This document shows positions 1 to 8,415 of a stretch of DNA of 64,000 nucleotides, piece after piece. Numbering within the stretch: the first letter of the stretch is position 1; each line of letters begins with the position of its first letter. Origin of the DNA: Actinomadura chibensis NBRC 106107 (GTDB lineage Bacteria; Actinomycetota; Actinomycetes; Streptosporangiales; Streptosporangiaceae). The position numbers were made by a program, and so were the translations under genes. The stretch spans positions 310,001-374,000 of the forward strand of contig NZ_BCQP01000010.1 of assembly GCF_001552135.1 (NCBI RefSeq), read 5' to 3'. The notes under the pieces are model-generated. The model worked only from the letters and a program-made list of their open reading frames with translations, was not told where the DNA came from and made no database searches.

Positions 1-564
1 CGCGGCGCCGCGCCGTACGCCTACGCGCGGCTCGCGGTCGCGCTCGGCATCGCCTGCCTCGACCAGGCGATCGGCGCGTTCGACGCGGCGCTCGGGCAGG
101 ACCCGTCCGACCCGGAGGTCGGGCCGCTCGCCACCGAGCTGCTCGCCCGGACGCTGCCGCTGCGCGGCCGCGGCGGCGAGGCGGCCGAGGTGTGGCGGCG
201 CGGCCTCGCCGACCCGGCGACGGCCGCGCAGGTCCGCGCCCGGCTCCGCCGCGACTTCGGCGCCGACGAGGACGACGCCGACCCCGCCGACCTGTGGTGG
301 GAGCCCGTCGTCGAGCAGGCCGTCGCGGACGGGACGCTGCCCGCCCTCGCCGGCGACGCGTTCGGCGCGCTCGACCACATGTACGCGCTGCTCGCCGTCC
401 AGGACGCGGGCGGCCCCGCGGACCGGCCGAAGGGCGACGCGGGCGACGCGCTCGGCCGGGCGGTGCGCGTCCCGAGCGGCTACGCGTGGGGCCCGCTGCT
501 GCGGGAGAGCTTCGCCGAACGCCTCCGCCTCGCCATGGACGCCCCCGACCGCACCGACACCTGA
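1..564 (+). CDS. Hypothetical protein, 5'-truncated by the window edge
   Basis: The frame is open from the first base, so the N-terminus lies outside the window; about 187 C-terminal residues are visible. The visible part is Ala/Leu-rich and helical in its first 60 residues, with alternating small and large hydrophobics that could be TPR-like helices. It is followed by an acidic segment (about residues 80-95, DEDDADPADLWWEP) and a helical tail. I recognise no catalytic motif. A TPR-type scaffold role is only a guess. The convergent neighbour begins on the minus strand 31 bp beyond the stop. Confidence 0.6.
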   Translation, partial: RGAAPYAYARLAVALGIACLDQAIGAFDAALGQDPSDPEVGPLATELLARTLPLRGRGGEAAEVWRRGLADPATAAQVRARLRRDFGADEDDADPADLWWEPVVEQAVADGTLPALAGDAFGALDHMYALLAVQDAGGPADRPKGDAGDALGRAVRVPSGYAWGPLLRESFAERLRLAMDAPDRTDT

Positions 565-595
565 CCGGGCGCGGGACGGCAAGCCGCTCGGCGGG

Positions 596-1021
596 CTAGT
601 CGGTGATGCCGCGTTCGGCGACGACCTTCGTGACGCGGGCGCGGACGAGGTACTCGGTCGGGACGGCGTTGCGCGCGCCGAACTCCTCGGCGCGGTCGGC
701 GCCCATGTAGCGGCCGCCGATGGCGGTGGCCCAGCGGCGCATCTCGTCCAGGTCCTCGACCAGGGACGCCTCGGCCCGCATCATCACGTACGAGTAGGGC
801 GGGGTCTGGTCGTCCACGCAGATGGAAAGGCGCGGGTCCCGGGCGAGGGCGCGGCCCTTGACGGTCGCGCGGGCGGTGTTGAACAGCACGTCGTCGCCGT
901 CGAGGACGAACCAGACCGGCGTGACGTGCGGCGTCCCGTCCGCGGTGGTGACCGCCGCCTTGCCGGTGCGGGTGCCCGCCATGACGAACGCGCGCCATTC
1001 GGCGTCTGTCATTCGCTCCAT
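596..1021 (-). CDS. PPOX-class F420-dependent oxidoreductase family protein
   Basis: A small split-beta-barrel protein of 141 residues, the size of Rv1155-like enzymes. These bind F420 (or FMN) and reduce small substrates in the cytoplasm. The family pattern is visible: an early strand TADGTPHVTPVWFVLDGDD, then FNTARATVKGRALARDPR (the cofactor-phosphate region), then SICVDDQTPPYSYVMMRAEA. The substrate is unknown. Three starts are possible (TTG 1039, ATG 1021, ATG 1012). I took ATG 1021; ATG 1012 has a closer GGAG and is nearly as likely. The gene is divergent from the next one, about 50 bp away. Confidence 0.8.
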   Translation of the reverse strand: MERMTDAEWRAFVMAGTRTGKAAVTTADGTPHVTPVWFVLDGDDVLFNTARATVKGRALARDPRLSICVDDQTPPYSYVMMRAEASLVEDLDEMRRWATAIGGRYMGADRAEEFGARNAVPTEYLVRARVTKVVAERGITD

Positions 1022-1071
1022 CCGCCCAGTCTGCCGCAAAGATCATCAGGGCGGCCCGCTACGGTGGGCGC

Positions 1072-1725
1072 ATGGGCAGGCGGACGAGGCTGGCGACGGC
1101 GCACGGACCGGCCGGGGTGACCGTGGACGCCGTGGACGCCCCCGCGTTCCTGCTGGTCCTCACGCACGGCTCGAACGGGGGAGTGGACGCGCCCGACCTG
1201 CTCGCCGTCCGGGAGGCGGCGCTCGGCCTCGGCGGCGCGGTCGCGCGGGTGACGCAGCCGTTCCGGCTCGCCGGGCGCCGCGCGCCGGGCTCGGCGGTGA
1301 AGCAGGACGAGGCGTGGCTGCAGGTCGTCGCGAAGCTGCGGCGGCGGTTCGGGGACGTCCCGCTCGTCCAGGGCGGGCGGAGCAACGGGGCGCGGGTCGC
1401 GTGCCGGACGGCGGCGGCCGCCGGCGCGGCGGGCGTGGTCGCGCTGGCGTTCCCGCTGCACCCGCCGGGCCGTCCGGACAAGACGCGGGTGGAGGAGTTG
1501 CGCGGGGCGGGCGTGGAGGTGCTCGTCGTCAACGGCGACCGCGACCCGTTCGGGGTGCCGGACGCGGCGGACGCCGCGGAGGTCGTCGTCCTGGCGGGGG
1601 AGCGGCACGACCTGGGCCGCGACCCCGCCGCGGTCGGACGGGCGGCGGAGCCGTGGCTGCGGAGATGGGCGGGGTCCGCGGCGGGGTCGCGGGCGGCCCG
1701 TCCGGTGGGGACGGGCGGCCGGTGA
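1072..1725 (+). CDS. Alpha/beta hydrolase of the KANL3/Tex30 (dienelactone-hydrolase-like) family
   Basis: 217 residues. Recognisable features are the early strand FLLVLTHGSNGGVDAPDL (oxyanion region) and the nucleophile elbow GGRSNGARVA, with Ser in GRSNGA. A late strand VLVVNGDRDPFGVPDA carries the acidic residue, and ERHDLG near the C-terminus supplies the likely catalytic His. This is the layout of the small prokaryotic KANL3/Tex30 homologues, putative cytoplasmic hydrolases of unknown substrate. The last 20 residues are a Gly/Arg/Ala tail beyond the fold. It is monocistronic; a stem-loop lies 85 bp beyond the stop. Confidence 0.75.
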   Translation: MGRRTRLATAHGPAGVTVDAVDAPAFLLVLTHGSNGGVDAPDLLAVREAALGLGGAVARVTQPFRLAGRRAPGSAVKQDEAWLQVVAKLRRRFGDVPLVQGGRSNGARVACRTAAAAGAAGVVALAFPLHPPGRPDKTRVEELRGAGVEVLVVNGDRDPFGVPDAADAAEVVVLAGERHDLGRDPAAVGRAAEPWLRRWAGSAAGSRAARPVGTGGR

Positions 1726-1810
1726 GGGTCTCCGGTCCGGGCCCGGTGCGGGCCCGGAGTCCCGGGACAGGTGGGCGGAACAGGTGGGCGTTGCCCCCGA
1801 GGATGATCAC

Positions 1811-1847
1811 CCGTTTGAACTAGTCCCCCGTGGACGCGTTCAAGCGG
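1811..1847. terminator. Stem-loop between convergent genes (possible bidirectional terminator)
   Basis: Two 10-base arms, CCGTTTGAAC (1811-1820) and GTTCAAGCGG (1838-1847), pair with one G-U across a 17-base loop. The right arm overlaps the DUF5999 stop codon. The position between two converging genes suits a bidirectional terminator, although no U-run follows. Confidence 0.4.
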
Positions 1848-2043
1848 CGGACGGAGTCAGCGGATCCGTCGGCCGGTGCGGTGCGATGACTTCCCCGTCG
1901 GGCAGCAGCTCACCGGTGTCCTCGAAGAGCACGACGCCGTTGCACAGCAGGCTCCACCCCTGCTCGGGGTGGGAGGCCAGCGTCCGTGCGGCGTCGCGGT
2001 CGGGCGCGTCGTGCGAGGGACAGGGCGGCTGGTGCGGGCACAT
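1840..2043 (-). CDS. DUF5999 family small protein
   Basis: 67 residues, the normal length of this actinobacterial family. The family hallmarks are visible: the N-terminal MCPHQPPCPS block with two Cys and a His, then SHPEQGWSLLCNGVVLFEDTG and a DGEVIAPHR ending. The Cys/His-rich N-terminus hints at metal binding, but no function is established. The start is well placed, with GGAGG nine bases upstream of ATG 2043. It is transcribed away from the lut operon. Confidence 0.85.
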   Translation of the reverse strand: MCPHQPPCPSHDAPDRDAARTLASHPEQGWSLLCNGVVLFEDTGELLPDGEVIAPHRPTDPLTPSAA

Positions 2044-2156
2044 CGTGTGCCTCCGGTCTCGTGCAACTGGTCGGTCGCGTACTTGCTTGTCTGACGCACC
2101 CCAGTGTGGAACGGTTCGTGCCCCTCGGCCATAGCCCGTTGGGACGGTTGTCCGTT

Positions 2157-2170
2157 GGTACCGGAGTACC
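2157..2170. promoter_or_regulatory. Inverted repeat upstream of lutA (candidate operator)
   Basis: GGTAC-CGGA-GTACC is a perfect 5-bp inverted repeat in the 278-bp region between DUF5999 and lutA, about 150 bp before lutA. It could be an operator for either gene. It does not match the GntR-type TGGT...ACCA pattern often associated with lactate regulators, so no regulator is proposed. The rest of this intergenic region shows nothing clear except a TACGAT hexamer (2271-2276) that could be the lut -10. Confidence 0.3.
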
Positions 2171-2321
2171 GGACGCTGTGACCCGCCTCACCCCGAAGTG
2201 CCGGTAACCTCAGCGTCCCCGCCGCGCGATAACGGACGGAGAACGACACGCCGTCGCCGCGTGAAACCCCTACGATGTTCGGCGGGAACGGGCTTTGCGG
2301 AGCGTGGGGGGAGTGAGGCCG

Positions 2322-3050
2322 GTGCGGGTCGCCCTGTCCGTCGCCTGCTTCGACGACGCGCTGTTCCCGGACACCGGGAAGGCCGTGACCGCCCTGCTGG
2401 AACGGCTCGGGCACGAGGTCGAGTACCCGCCGGGCCAGACGTGCTGCGGGCAGATCCACTGGACGACCGGCTACCACCGCGAGGCGGCCGCGCTGGCCCG
2501 CGCGTACGCGGCGCTGTTCGAGGGCGCCGCGGCGGTGGTGGCGCCGTCGGCGTCGTGCGCGGCGGCCGTCCGCGACTCCTACCCCCGGCTGGCCCGCGCC
2601 GCCCGCGACCCGGCCCTCGCCCGCGCCGCCGAGGGCCTCGCCGTCTACGAGCTGACCGAGTTCCTGGTGGACGTGCTGGGCGTCACCGACGTCGGCGCGT
2701 ACTTCCCGCACCGGGTCACCTACCACCCGTCCTGCCAGGCCGCGCGGGTGCTCGGCACCGGCGACCGCCCGCTGCGGCTGCTGCGCGCGGTGCGCGGCCT
2801 CGACCTCGTCGAGCTGCCCGCGGCGGAGGAGTGCTGCGGGTTCGGCGGCGCGTTCGCGATGAAGAACTCCGACGTGTCGGTCGCGATGGTGGCCGACAAG
2901 GTCCGGCACGTCCGCGACACCGGCGCCGACGTGGTGTGCGCGGTCGACAACTCGTGCCTGGCGCACATCGGGGGCGCGCTGTCGCGGCTGCGCGGCGGCG
3001 TCCGGACGATGCACCTGGCCGAGATCCTCGCCGCGACGGGGCCGGCGTGA
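2322..3050 (+). CDS. lutA: L-lactate oxidation Fe-S protein LutA
   Basis: 242 residues with the two CCG domains of LutA/YkgE. The first has CCGQ at about residues 41-44, following an N-terminus MRVALSVACFDDALFPDTGK; the second has ECCGFGGAF at about 170-178. With LutB and LutC it forms the cytoplasmic NAD-independent L-lactate dehydrogenase complex that makes pyruvate. GTG 2322 was chosen because GGGGGAG lies about eight bases upstream and the MRVALS beginning matches the family; upstream TTG 2295 and GTG 2313 are weaker. Its stop overlaps the lutB start (GTGA). Confidence 0.92.
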   Translation: MRVALSVACFDDALFPDTGKAVTALLERLGHEVEYPPGQTCCGQIHWTTGYHREAAALARAYAALFEGAAAVVAPSASCAAAVRDSYPRLARAARDPALARAAEGLAVYELTEFLVDVLGVTDVGAYFPHRVTYHPSCQAARVLGTGDRPLRLLRAVRGLDLVELPAAEECCGFGGAFAMKNSDVSVAMVADKVRHVRDTGADVVCAVDNSCLAHIGGALSRLRGGVRTMHLAEILAATGPA

Positions 3051-4528
3051 CGGCCTCCTCCCGGCGGACGGCCCCCTCCTCCGCCGGGACGAGGCCCGGC
3101 GGAGGCCCGGTGCCGCTTCCCGCGCCGAAGTTCGCGACCGCCGCGCGGTCCGCGCTGGCCGACACCGGCCTGCGCCGCAACCTGCGCGGCGCGACCGCCG
3201 AGGCGCGGGCGCGCGCGTCCGCCGCCACCGCCGAGGCCGCCGACTGGGAGGCGCTCCGCGAGGCGGGCCGCGCGATCGGGGAGGCGGCGCTCCTCAACCT
3301 CGACGTCCACCTGGAGGAGCTGGAACGCGCGGTGACCGGCGCGGGCGGCGCCGTGCACTGGGCGGTCGACGCGGCCGAGGCGCGCGAGGTCGTCACCGGC
3401 CTGGTGCGGGCGTCCGGCGCGACGGAGGTCGTGACGGCGTCGTCGGCGACGCTGCGGGAGATCGGGCTGGCCGGCGCGCTGGCCCGCGCCGGGGTCGCCG
3501 CCCACGAGACGGCGATCGCCGACCTGGTCGTCGGGCTCGGCGGGGACGAGCCGTCCCACCTGCTGTCGCCCGCGCTGCACCGCGACCGCGCGGAGATCGC
3601 CGAGCTGTTCCGGCGGACGCTGCCCGCCGCCGCGGACCTCGGCGACGACCCGGCCGGGCTGGCCGCCGCCGCCCGCGCCCACCTGCGCGACCGGCTGCTG
3701 CGCGCCCGCGTCGCGGTGACCGGCGCGAACTTCCTCGTCGCCGAGACCGGGACGCCCGTGGTGGTGGAGTCCGAGGGCAACGCGCGGATGTGCCTGTCCC
3801 TGCCGGACACGCTCATCACCGTCGCGGGCATCGACAAGGTCGTCCCGTCGTGGGCCGACCTGGAGGTGTTCCTGCAACTGCTGCCGCGCGCGGCGGGCGC
3901 GGGCCCGATGACCCCGTACGTGACGTCGTGGCCGGGCGTGACGCCGGGCGACGGGCCGCGCGCGTTCCACCTCGTCCTGGTCGACAACGGGCGCACGCGG
4001 GCCCTCGCCGACGAGGTCGGGCGCGCCGCGCTGCGCTGCGTCCGCTGCTCGGCCTGCGTGAACGTGTGCCCCGTCTACGAGCGGACGGGCGGCCGGGCGT
4101 ACGGGCCGGTGTATCCCGGCCCGATCGGCGCGATCCTCACCCCGCAGCTGCGCGGGGTGGAGAGCGCGGCGGACGCGTCCCTGCCGTACGCGTCGACGCT
4201 GTGCGGCGCGTGCGCCGACGTCTGCCCAGTGAAGATCGACATCCCGGGGGTGCTGGTGCACCTGCGGGGCGCGGTGGTGGAGTCGCGGCGGCGGCGGCCC
4301 GTCCCGACGCCGGAGCTGGCGCTGATGCGCGGGCTCGCCTGGACGATGGGCGACGCCCGCCGCTACGAGACCGCGCTGCGGCGGAGCACCCGGTGGGCGC
4401 GGCTGCTGTCGCGCGGCGGCCGGATCCGCCGCCTGCCCGGCCTGCTCGGCAAGTGGACCGAGGCCCGCGACCTGCCCGCGCCGCCCGCCGAGAGCTTCCG
4501 CGCCTGGTGGGCCCGGAGGCGCCCGTGA
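3047..4528 (+). CDS. lutB: L-lactate oxidation iron-sulfur protein LutB
   Basis: 493 residues, close to the usual LutB length. The N-terminal two-thirds is a LUD domain (GTPVVVESEGNARMC and LITVAGIDKVVPSW are typical). Two ferredoxin-like [4Fe-4S] motifs follow: CVRCSACVNVCP at about 331-342 and CGACADVCP at about 386-394. A C-terminal LutB domain has WARLLSRGGRIRRLPG. It transfers electrons during lactate oxidation within the LutABC complex. The GTG start overlaps the lutA stop by one codon position, so translation is probably coupled. Confidence 0.93.
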   Translation: MTASSRRTAPSSAGTRPGGGPVPLPAPKFATAARSALADTGLRRNLRGATAEARARASAATAEAADWEALREAGRAIGEAALLNLDVHLEELERAVTGAGGAVHWAVDAAEAREVVTGLVRASGATEVVTASSATLREIGLAGALARAGVAAHETAIADLVVGLGGDEPSHLLSPALHRDRAEIAELFRRTLPAAADLGDDPAGLAAAARAHLRDRLLRARVAVTGANFLVAETGTPVVVESEGNARMCLSLPDTLITVAGIDKVVPSWADLEVFLQLLPRAAGAGPMTPYVTSWPGVTPGDGPRAFHLVLVDNGRTRALADEVGRAALRCVRCSACVNVCPVYERTGGRAYGPVYPGPIGAILTPQLRGVESAADASLPYASTLCGACADVCPVKIDIPGVLVHLRGAVVESRRRRPVPTPELALMRGLAWTMGDARRYETALRRSTRWARLLSRGGRIRRLPGLLGKWTEARDLPAPPAESFRAWWARRRP

Positions 4529-4577
4529 CGGTGAGCGGGACGGCGAGCGGGACGGCGAGTCGGACGGCGGGGCGGTC

Positions 4578-5228
4578 ATGACCGGCGGCGGTTCGCGCGC
4601 GGAGGTGCTGCGCCGGGTGCGGGAGGCGCTCGGCGGGTCGCGCGGCACGAGCCCGCCCGTCCCGCGCGGCTACGACCGGGCGCTGTCCGAGGCCGACGCC
4701 GCGACCAGGGCGGACGTCGTCGCGCTGTTCACCGAGCGGGTCGCCGCCAACCGGGCGGCGGTGCGGCACGTCAGCGCGGACGAGCTCGGCACCGCCGTCG
4801 CCGCCGCGCTGTGGGGACGCGAGGCCAAGCAGATCGTCGTCCCCGCCGACCTGCCGTACGGGTGGCTGGCGGAGCTGGACGGCGTCCGCGCGCTGGCCGA
4901 CGCCCCGGCCCTGGACGCCGAGGCGCTCGGCGCCGTGGACGGCGTGGTCACCGGCTGCGCGGCGGCCGTCGCGCGGACCGGCACCGTGGTGCTGGACGGC
5001 GGCCGCGCGCAGGGCAGGCGGGCGCTCACCGCCGTCCCCGGCTACCACCTGTGCGTGGTGCACGCCGACCAGATCGTCGGGACGGTGCCGGAGGCGGTGG
5101 GGCGGCTCGACCCGTCCCGGCCGCTGACGTGGATCAGCGGGCCGTCGGCGACGCACGCGATCGAGATGGTCCCGGTGGAGGGCGCGCACGGCCCCCTGCA
5201 CCTGGAGGTCCTCGTCGTCGAGGACTGA
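4578..5228 (+). CDS. lutC: Lactate utilization protein LutC
   Basis: 216 residues, one LUD domain. The typical pattern is present: an N-terminal helix SRAEVLRRVREALGG, then GVVTGCAAAVARTGTVVLDGG, HLCVVHADQIVGTVPEA and the C-terminal TWISGPSATHAIEMV block. It is the third subunit of the L-lactate dehydrogenase complex. It starts 49 bp after lutB; the spacer contains an imperfect GCGGGACGGCGA duplication and no strong ribosome site, so ATG 4578 rests on homology. No other lut-family regulator is adjacent; a TetR gene converges from downstream. Confidence 0.92.
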   Translation: MTGGGSRAEVLRRVREALGGSRGTSPPVPRGYDRALSEADAATRADVVALFTERVAANRAAVRHVSADELGTAVAAALWGREAKQIVVPADLPYGWLAELDGVRALADAPALDAEALGAVDGVVTGCAAAVARTGTVVLDGGRAQGRRALTAVPGYHLCVVHADQIVGTVPEAVGRLDPSRPLTWISGPSATHAIEMVPVEGAHGPLHLEVLVVED

Positions 5229-5237
5229 CCCGCCGGG

Positions 5238-5813
5238 CTACTGGACGCTCTTCAGGACGAGCTCCAGCCCGGCGTCGAAGCGGTCGTCCCAGTTCACGGC
5301 GCGGTCGGCGCCGTCCTCGGCGGTGCCGCGGACCTCCAGCGCGGCGTGCCCGATGACGTAGCCGAGGAGGGCGTGCGCGGCGACGGCGGCGGTCTCCTCG
5401 CGGACGCCGCCGCGGCGCAGCACCTCGCGCAGCGACGTGACCGTCGTGACGAGCGCGGCGGGGTTGCGGCGGGTGACGACGAGGGGGAGGACGCCCGCGT
5501 GCGCGAGCAGGCGCGTCCGGTAGCCGCGGGCCCAGCCGCGCAGGACGTCCTGCCAGCCGGCCTGCAGCGCGACCGTGCCGGTGTCGGCGGGCGCGGCCGC
5601 GACGTGCGCGACGAGCCCGTCGAGGAGCTGCTCCTTGCCGCGGGGGAGGTGGTGGTAGATCGCCATCGCCTCGACCTCCAGGGCGTCGCCGAGGCGGCGC
5701 ATGGTGAGCCGGGCGAGGCCCTGGCCGTCGACGATGCGCAGCGCCGCCTCGATGATCCGCTCGGTGGACAGCGGCGCGCGGTGCTGGGCGTTGATGCTCG
5801 GTTGCCTGACCAT
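5238..5813 (-). CDS. TetR family transcriptional regulator (TetR_C_1-type)
   Basis: 191 residues. The N-terminal HTH is clear: RIIEAALRIVDGQGLARLTM, then RRLGDALEVEAMAIYHHLPR with the typical A-x-Y-x-H recognition helix. The C-terminal half (GWARGYRTRLLAHAGVLPLV, LLGYVIGHAALE) resembles the TetR class ligand domain rather than AcrR. Ligand and targets are unknown. Its own upstream region holds a TTAC-N3-GTAA palindrome 14 bp before the start codon, suggesting autoregulation. It is convergent with lutABC, so it may or may not control that operon. Confidence 0.85.
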   Translation of the reverse strand: MVRQPSINAQHRAPLSTERIIEAALRIVDGQGLARLTMRRLGDALEVEAMAIYHHLPRGKEQLLDGLVAHVAAAPADTGTVALQAGWQDVLRGWARGYRTRLLAHAGVLPLVVTRRNPAALVTTVTSLREVLRRGGVREETAAVAAHALLGYVIGHAALEVRGTAEDGADRAVNWDDRFDAGLELVLKSVQ

Positions 5814-5826
5814 AGTGAGCCTGGAC

Positions 5827-5841
5827 CTTACTACGTAAAGG
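5827..5841. promoter_or_regulatory. Palindromic motif copy 1 (TTAC-N3-GTAA), candidate TetR operator
   Basis: CTTACTACGTAAAGG lies 14 bp upstream of the TetR start codon, where an autoregulatory operator would overlap the -10/transcription start. The core TTAC-tac-GTAA is a perfect inverted repeat. Two further copies of the 15-mer, differing at two central positions, occur at 13936 and 20033. Confidence 0.5.
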
Positions 5842-5947
5842 GCCGGGGCGGGGCGTCCGCCGTCACGACACGCCGGGGCGCCGCGTACCCTTTCCTCGTC
5901 CGGACGATTTCACCGACCACGATGCCGACCGCCGAAGGAGTACCGCC

Positions 5948-6364
5948 ATGCCGCTGGGCCGCCGGGTGAGCAAGGACGTCGCCGAGCCGTACGAGGCCGA
6001 CCAGCGGCTCGCCGCCGAGTACGAGGAGCGGCTCGCGGCGGCCGGGGAGGCCGAGCGGGAGCTGCGGGACGCGCAGGGCGCGCCGACGCCCGAGCCGCGG
6101 CTGCGGGAGCTGACCGAGGCGTTCGACCGGGCGCTGACCGCCGTGCTCGCCGCCGCCGAGGCGGCCGAACGGGTCGAGATGGGCCCGAAGGCCTACGCGA
6201 CGGACGCGCAGGACGCGAAGGCCCGCCGCGCCGCGGAGATCGCCGCCCGCAAGGCGCGGGCACGCGCGGCCGTCCGCCCGTGGACCGACGAGGTCGACCG
6301 GCTGCGCACCGCCCGCGAGGCGCACCGGCTGAGCTTCCGCACGCAGCCGACCGTCGTCGTCTGA
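5948..6364 (+). CDS. Hypothetical charged, alpha-helical protein
   Basis: 138 residues, rich in Ala, Glu and Arg with long uninterrupted helical stretches: EADQRLAAEYEERLAAAGEA, then AFDRALTAVLAAAEAAERVE, then AKARRAAEIAARKARARAA. The whole protein could be a coiled coil. There is no signal peptide or membrane segment, and I know no family for it. The gene is well supported by GAAGGAG seven bases before ATG 5948 and by a normal actinobacterial third-codon GC pattern. It is divergent from the TetR gene and could share its regulatory region. Confidence 0.7.
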   Translation: MPLGRRVSKDVAEPYEADQRLAAEYEERLAAAGEAERELRDAQGAPTPEPRLRELTEAFDRALTAVLAAAEAAERVEMGPKAYATDAQDAKARRAAEIAARKARARAAVRPWTDEVDRLRTAREAHRLSFRTQPTVVV

Positions 6365-6564
6365 GCGAGGCCGTGCCAGGGGGGCGTGGGGCCCGACCTG
6401 TGCCGACACAGTGTCGCCGGGTGGCACCGGGCACGGAACTTTGAGAGTCTGCCCTCTCGGGGGAGCGTCGGGGGGCGCCGCGCCGCGTGCCGCAGGAGCG
6501 CGCCGCGCGCGGCGGCGGCCCGGCGGAGGGGGCACATCGTGCTCTGGACGCGGGGGGAAGTCAC

Positions 6565-7287
6565 GTGGAGCGCACGCCGCCGGATCGTGGCCGGTTGATC
6601 GAGTCCTACCAGGACGGGGTGGGGGCGATCCGGGCGCTGGCGGAGCAGGCCGCCGACTGGGACGCGCCGACGCCCTGCGCGGACTGGCGCCTCATCGACC
6701 TCGCCGGGCACCTGCGGTGCGTCGCGGAGAACTTCCTCGAGTACCTGCAGGACGCGCCCGACAGCCGGCTGGCGAAGCTGTTCGCGCAGGACGCCGCGTC
6801 CGCGGTGCTGATCAGGCAGCAGGCCAGGCAGAACGCGGCGGAGCTCGCGGTGCTGCCGGCGGAGCCCGGCCCGGCCCGGATCCTCGCGTTCGGGGTGTCG
6901 GCGGGCGCGTACGCCGACCTGCTGCCGGACATGTGGGACCGGACGCACCTGATCTACAAGGGCACGAAGTACACGGTCGGCGACCACGCGGGCGCGGCGT
7001 GCGTGGAGTGGCACCTGCACGCGTGGGACATGGCCCGCGCGATCGGGACGCGGTACCGCCCCCGCGACCCCGACCTGCTGGTGTCGGCGTGGCACTGGGG
7101 CGTCCCGCACCTGCCGCTGGAGTCGGGCGACTCGTGGGAGGCGGTGCTGCGGTCCTCGGGCCGGTCGCCGCGCTGGCCGGACCCCGGCGAGGGGGCGGGC
7201 CGCACGAGGGGGCGGCGCGCGGGCCGCGCCGCGGCCAGGGGCCCGGCGGCCGCTCCGGGCGGTCCCGCGGGCAAGCCGGTCGGCTGA
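6565..7287 (+). CDS. Maleylpyruvate isomerase N-terminal (DinB-like) domain protein
   Basis: 240 residues. The family block WDAPTPCADWRLIDLAGHL (about 30-50) and the later WHLHAWDMARAIG (about 150-163) are characteristic of actinobacterial TIGR03083/MDMPI proteins, four-helix-bundle proteins related to mycothiol-dependent enzymes. The metal-ligand His positions (AGHL, EWHLHAWD) are present, so a mycothiol-dependent transferase or isomerase role is plausible; the substrate is unknown. The C-terminal 45 residues are a low-complexity Arg/Gly/Ala/Pro tail. GTG 6565 was chosen for the GGGGGGAAG just upstream and because conserved sequence begins soon after. Confidence 0.8.
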   Translation: MERTPPDRGRLIESYQDGVGAIRALAEQAADWDAPTPCADWRLIDLAGHLRCVAENFLEYLQDAPDSRLAKLFAQDAASAVLIRQQARQNAAELAVLPAEPGPARILAFGVSAGAYADLLPDMWDRTHLIYKGTKYTVGDHAGAACVEWHLHAWDMARAIGTRYRPRDPDLLVSAWHWGVPHLPLESGDSWEAVLRSSGRSPRWPDPGEGAGRTRGRRAGRAAARGPAAAPGGPAGKPVG

Positions 7288-7358
7288 CGGGGTGGTGGGA
7301 CGCGGCGGACGGGGTAGGGGAGTGTTCGCGACGCGGCGGGGGAACGGAGATCGGACCG

Positions 7359-7607
7359 ATGGCGACCTGCGAGGTCTGCGGCAACGACTACGACATGACC
7401 TTCGAGGTGCACGCGCAGGGCCAGGTGCACACGTTCGACTCGTTCGAGTGCGCGGTCACGCGGATGGCGCCGGTGTGCGAGAACTGCGGGTGCCGCATCA
7501 TGGGGCACGGCGTGGACGTGAACGGGCACTGGTACTGCTGCGCGCACTGCGCCCGGATGGTCGATCCGGAGCGGGGGCGGCAGGCGAAGGACGCCGTGCT
7601 GGCCTGA
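7359..7607 (+). CDS. Small Cys-rich zinc-ribbon / metallothionein-like protein
   Basis: 82 residues with nine cysteines: C4, C7 (CEVC), C31, C40, C43, C45 (CENCGC), C60, C61, C64 (CCAHC), plus several His. The pattern suggests two zinc sites, or a small metallothionein/TRASH-like fold. The central segment HTFDSFECAVTRMAPVC and the NGHWYCCAHC ending recall actinobacterial proteins annotated as metallothionein-like. It probably binds Zn2+ in the cytoplasm; whether for storage or protein-protein contact cannot be told. ATG 7359 follows GGAACGGAGATC. It begins 71 bp after the preceding gene. Confidence 0.75.
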   Translation: MATCEVCGNDYDMTFEVHAQGQVHTFDSFECAVTRMAPVCENCGCRIMGHGVDVNGHWYCCAHCARMVDPERGRQAKDAVLA

Positions 7608-7704
7608 CGGGCGAACCCGCCTGACGGACGAAGCGACCTGACGCACGAATGGGCCCGGTGGGCGACCGGGTTCGGCGGCGGCGTCGGCCCGGCCGTGCCG
7701 CGGG

Positions 7705-8226
7705 TCAGGGGCCGTCGCGGCCCGCGAGCGCGGCGGGCAGGCCGGCGCCGAAGGGCTGGGCGACGCCGTCCTCCAGGTAGACGGCGCGTCCGGTGGCCAT
7801 GGCGTGCAGGCTCGGCCCCATCCGCCGCGCCACGTGCGGCGGCGCCAGCTCGGGGATCTTCTCCGGCGCGACGAGGATGTGGTCGGACAGCTCGTCGGGC
7901 GGCAGCCGGATCGCGGCGATCTCCTCGCCGGTGATGGTGCCGCCGAAGACGAAGACGTTCACGGCGTCGACGCCGTCGTCGCGCGGGGAGCCCCAGTCGA
8001 CGCAGGCGAGGCCGTCCAGGCGGGGGACGAGGCCGAGCTCCTCCGCGCACTCGCGCACGCACGCCGCCAGCGGGGACTCGTCGGTCTCGATGACCCCGCC
8101 GGGCAGGTACCAGCCCTCGCTGTAGGTGGGCTTGACCAGCAGGACCCGCCCGAGGTCGTCCAGCAGCAGGGCCGCCGCGGCGCCGCGGGAGCGCGGCAGT
8201 GAGGCGTAGTAAGCAAGGTCGGGCAT
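7705..8226 (-). CDS. NUDIX hydrolase
   Basis: 173 residues. A complete Nudix box is visible from GGVIETDE to RECAEELGL, preserving the G-x5-E-x7-R-E-x2-E-E-x-G spacing with all catalytic Glu residues. The upstream strand GWYLPGG is typical. It hydrolyses a nucleoside diphosphate linked to an unknown moiety; the residues outside the box do not identify the substrate. It converges with the Cys-rich gene. The 189 bp between it and the MarR gene hold two AGATCGACAA copies (8298, 8363) and a TTGAC/GTCAA inverted repeat (8376-8393) of unknown meaning. Confidence 0.9.
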   Translation of the reverse strand: MPDLAYYASLPRSRGAAAALLLDDLGRVLLVKPTYSEGWYLPGGVIETDESPLAACVRECAEELGLVPRLDGLACVDWGSPRDDGVDAVNVFVFGGTITGEEIAAIRLPPDELSDHILVAPEKIPELAPPHVARRMGPSLHAMATGRAVYLEDGVAQPFGAGLPAALAGRDGP

Positions 8227-8415
8227 GTACCGAGGTTAGGCGCGATCATGGCCGCGCGAGCCGGGCGGGGTGGGGGTGTGGGCCGCATCCTTCCACGAGA
8301 TCGACAAGGCACCGCGAATCCGTTCGGAGATCCGGGCAATGGTGACGAATGGGCCCTGACGCAGATCGACAACGCTTGACACGCGATCGTCAATGCGGGC
8401 GGTGCGAAACAGGAT

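Noticed and set aside
1811..1847. CCGTTTGAAC near 1811 as a third men operator
   Set aside because: It shares ten bases with the men repeats, but its partner arm is 17 bases away and it lies between the ends of two converging genes, so it fits a terminator hairpin better.
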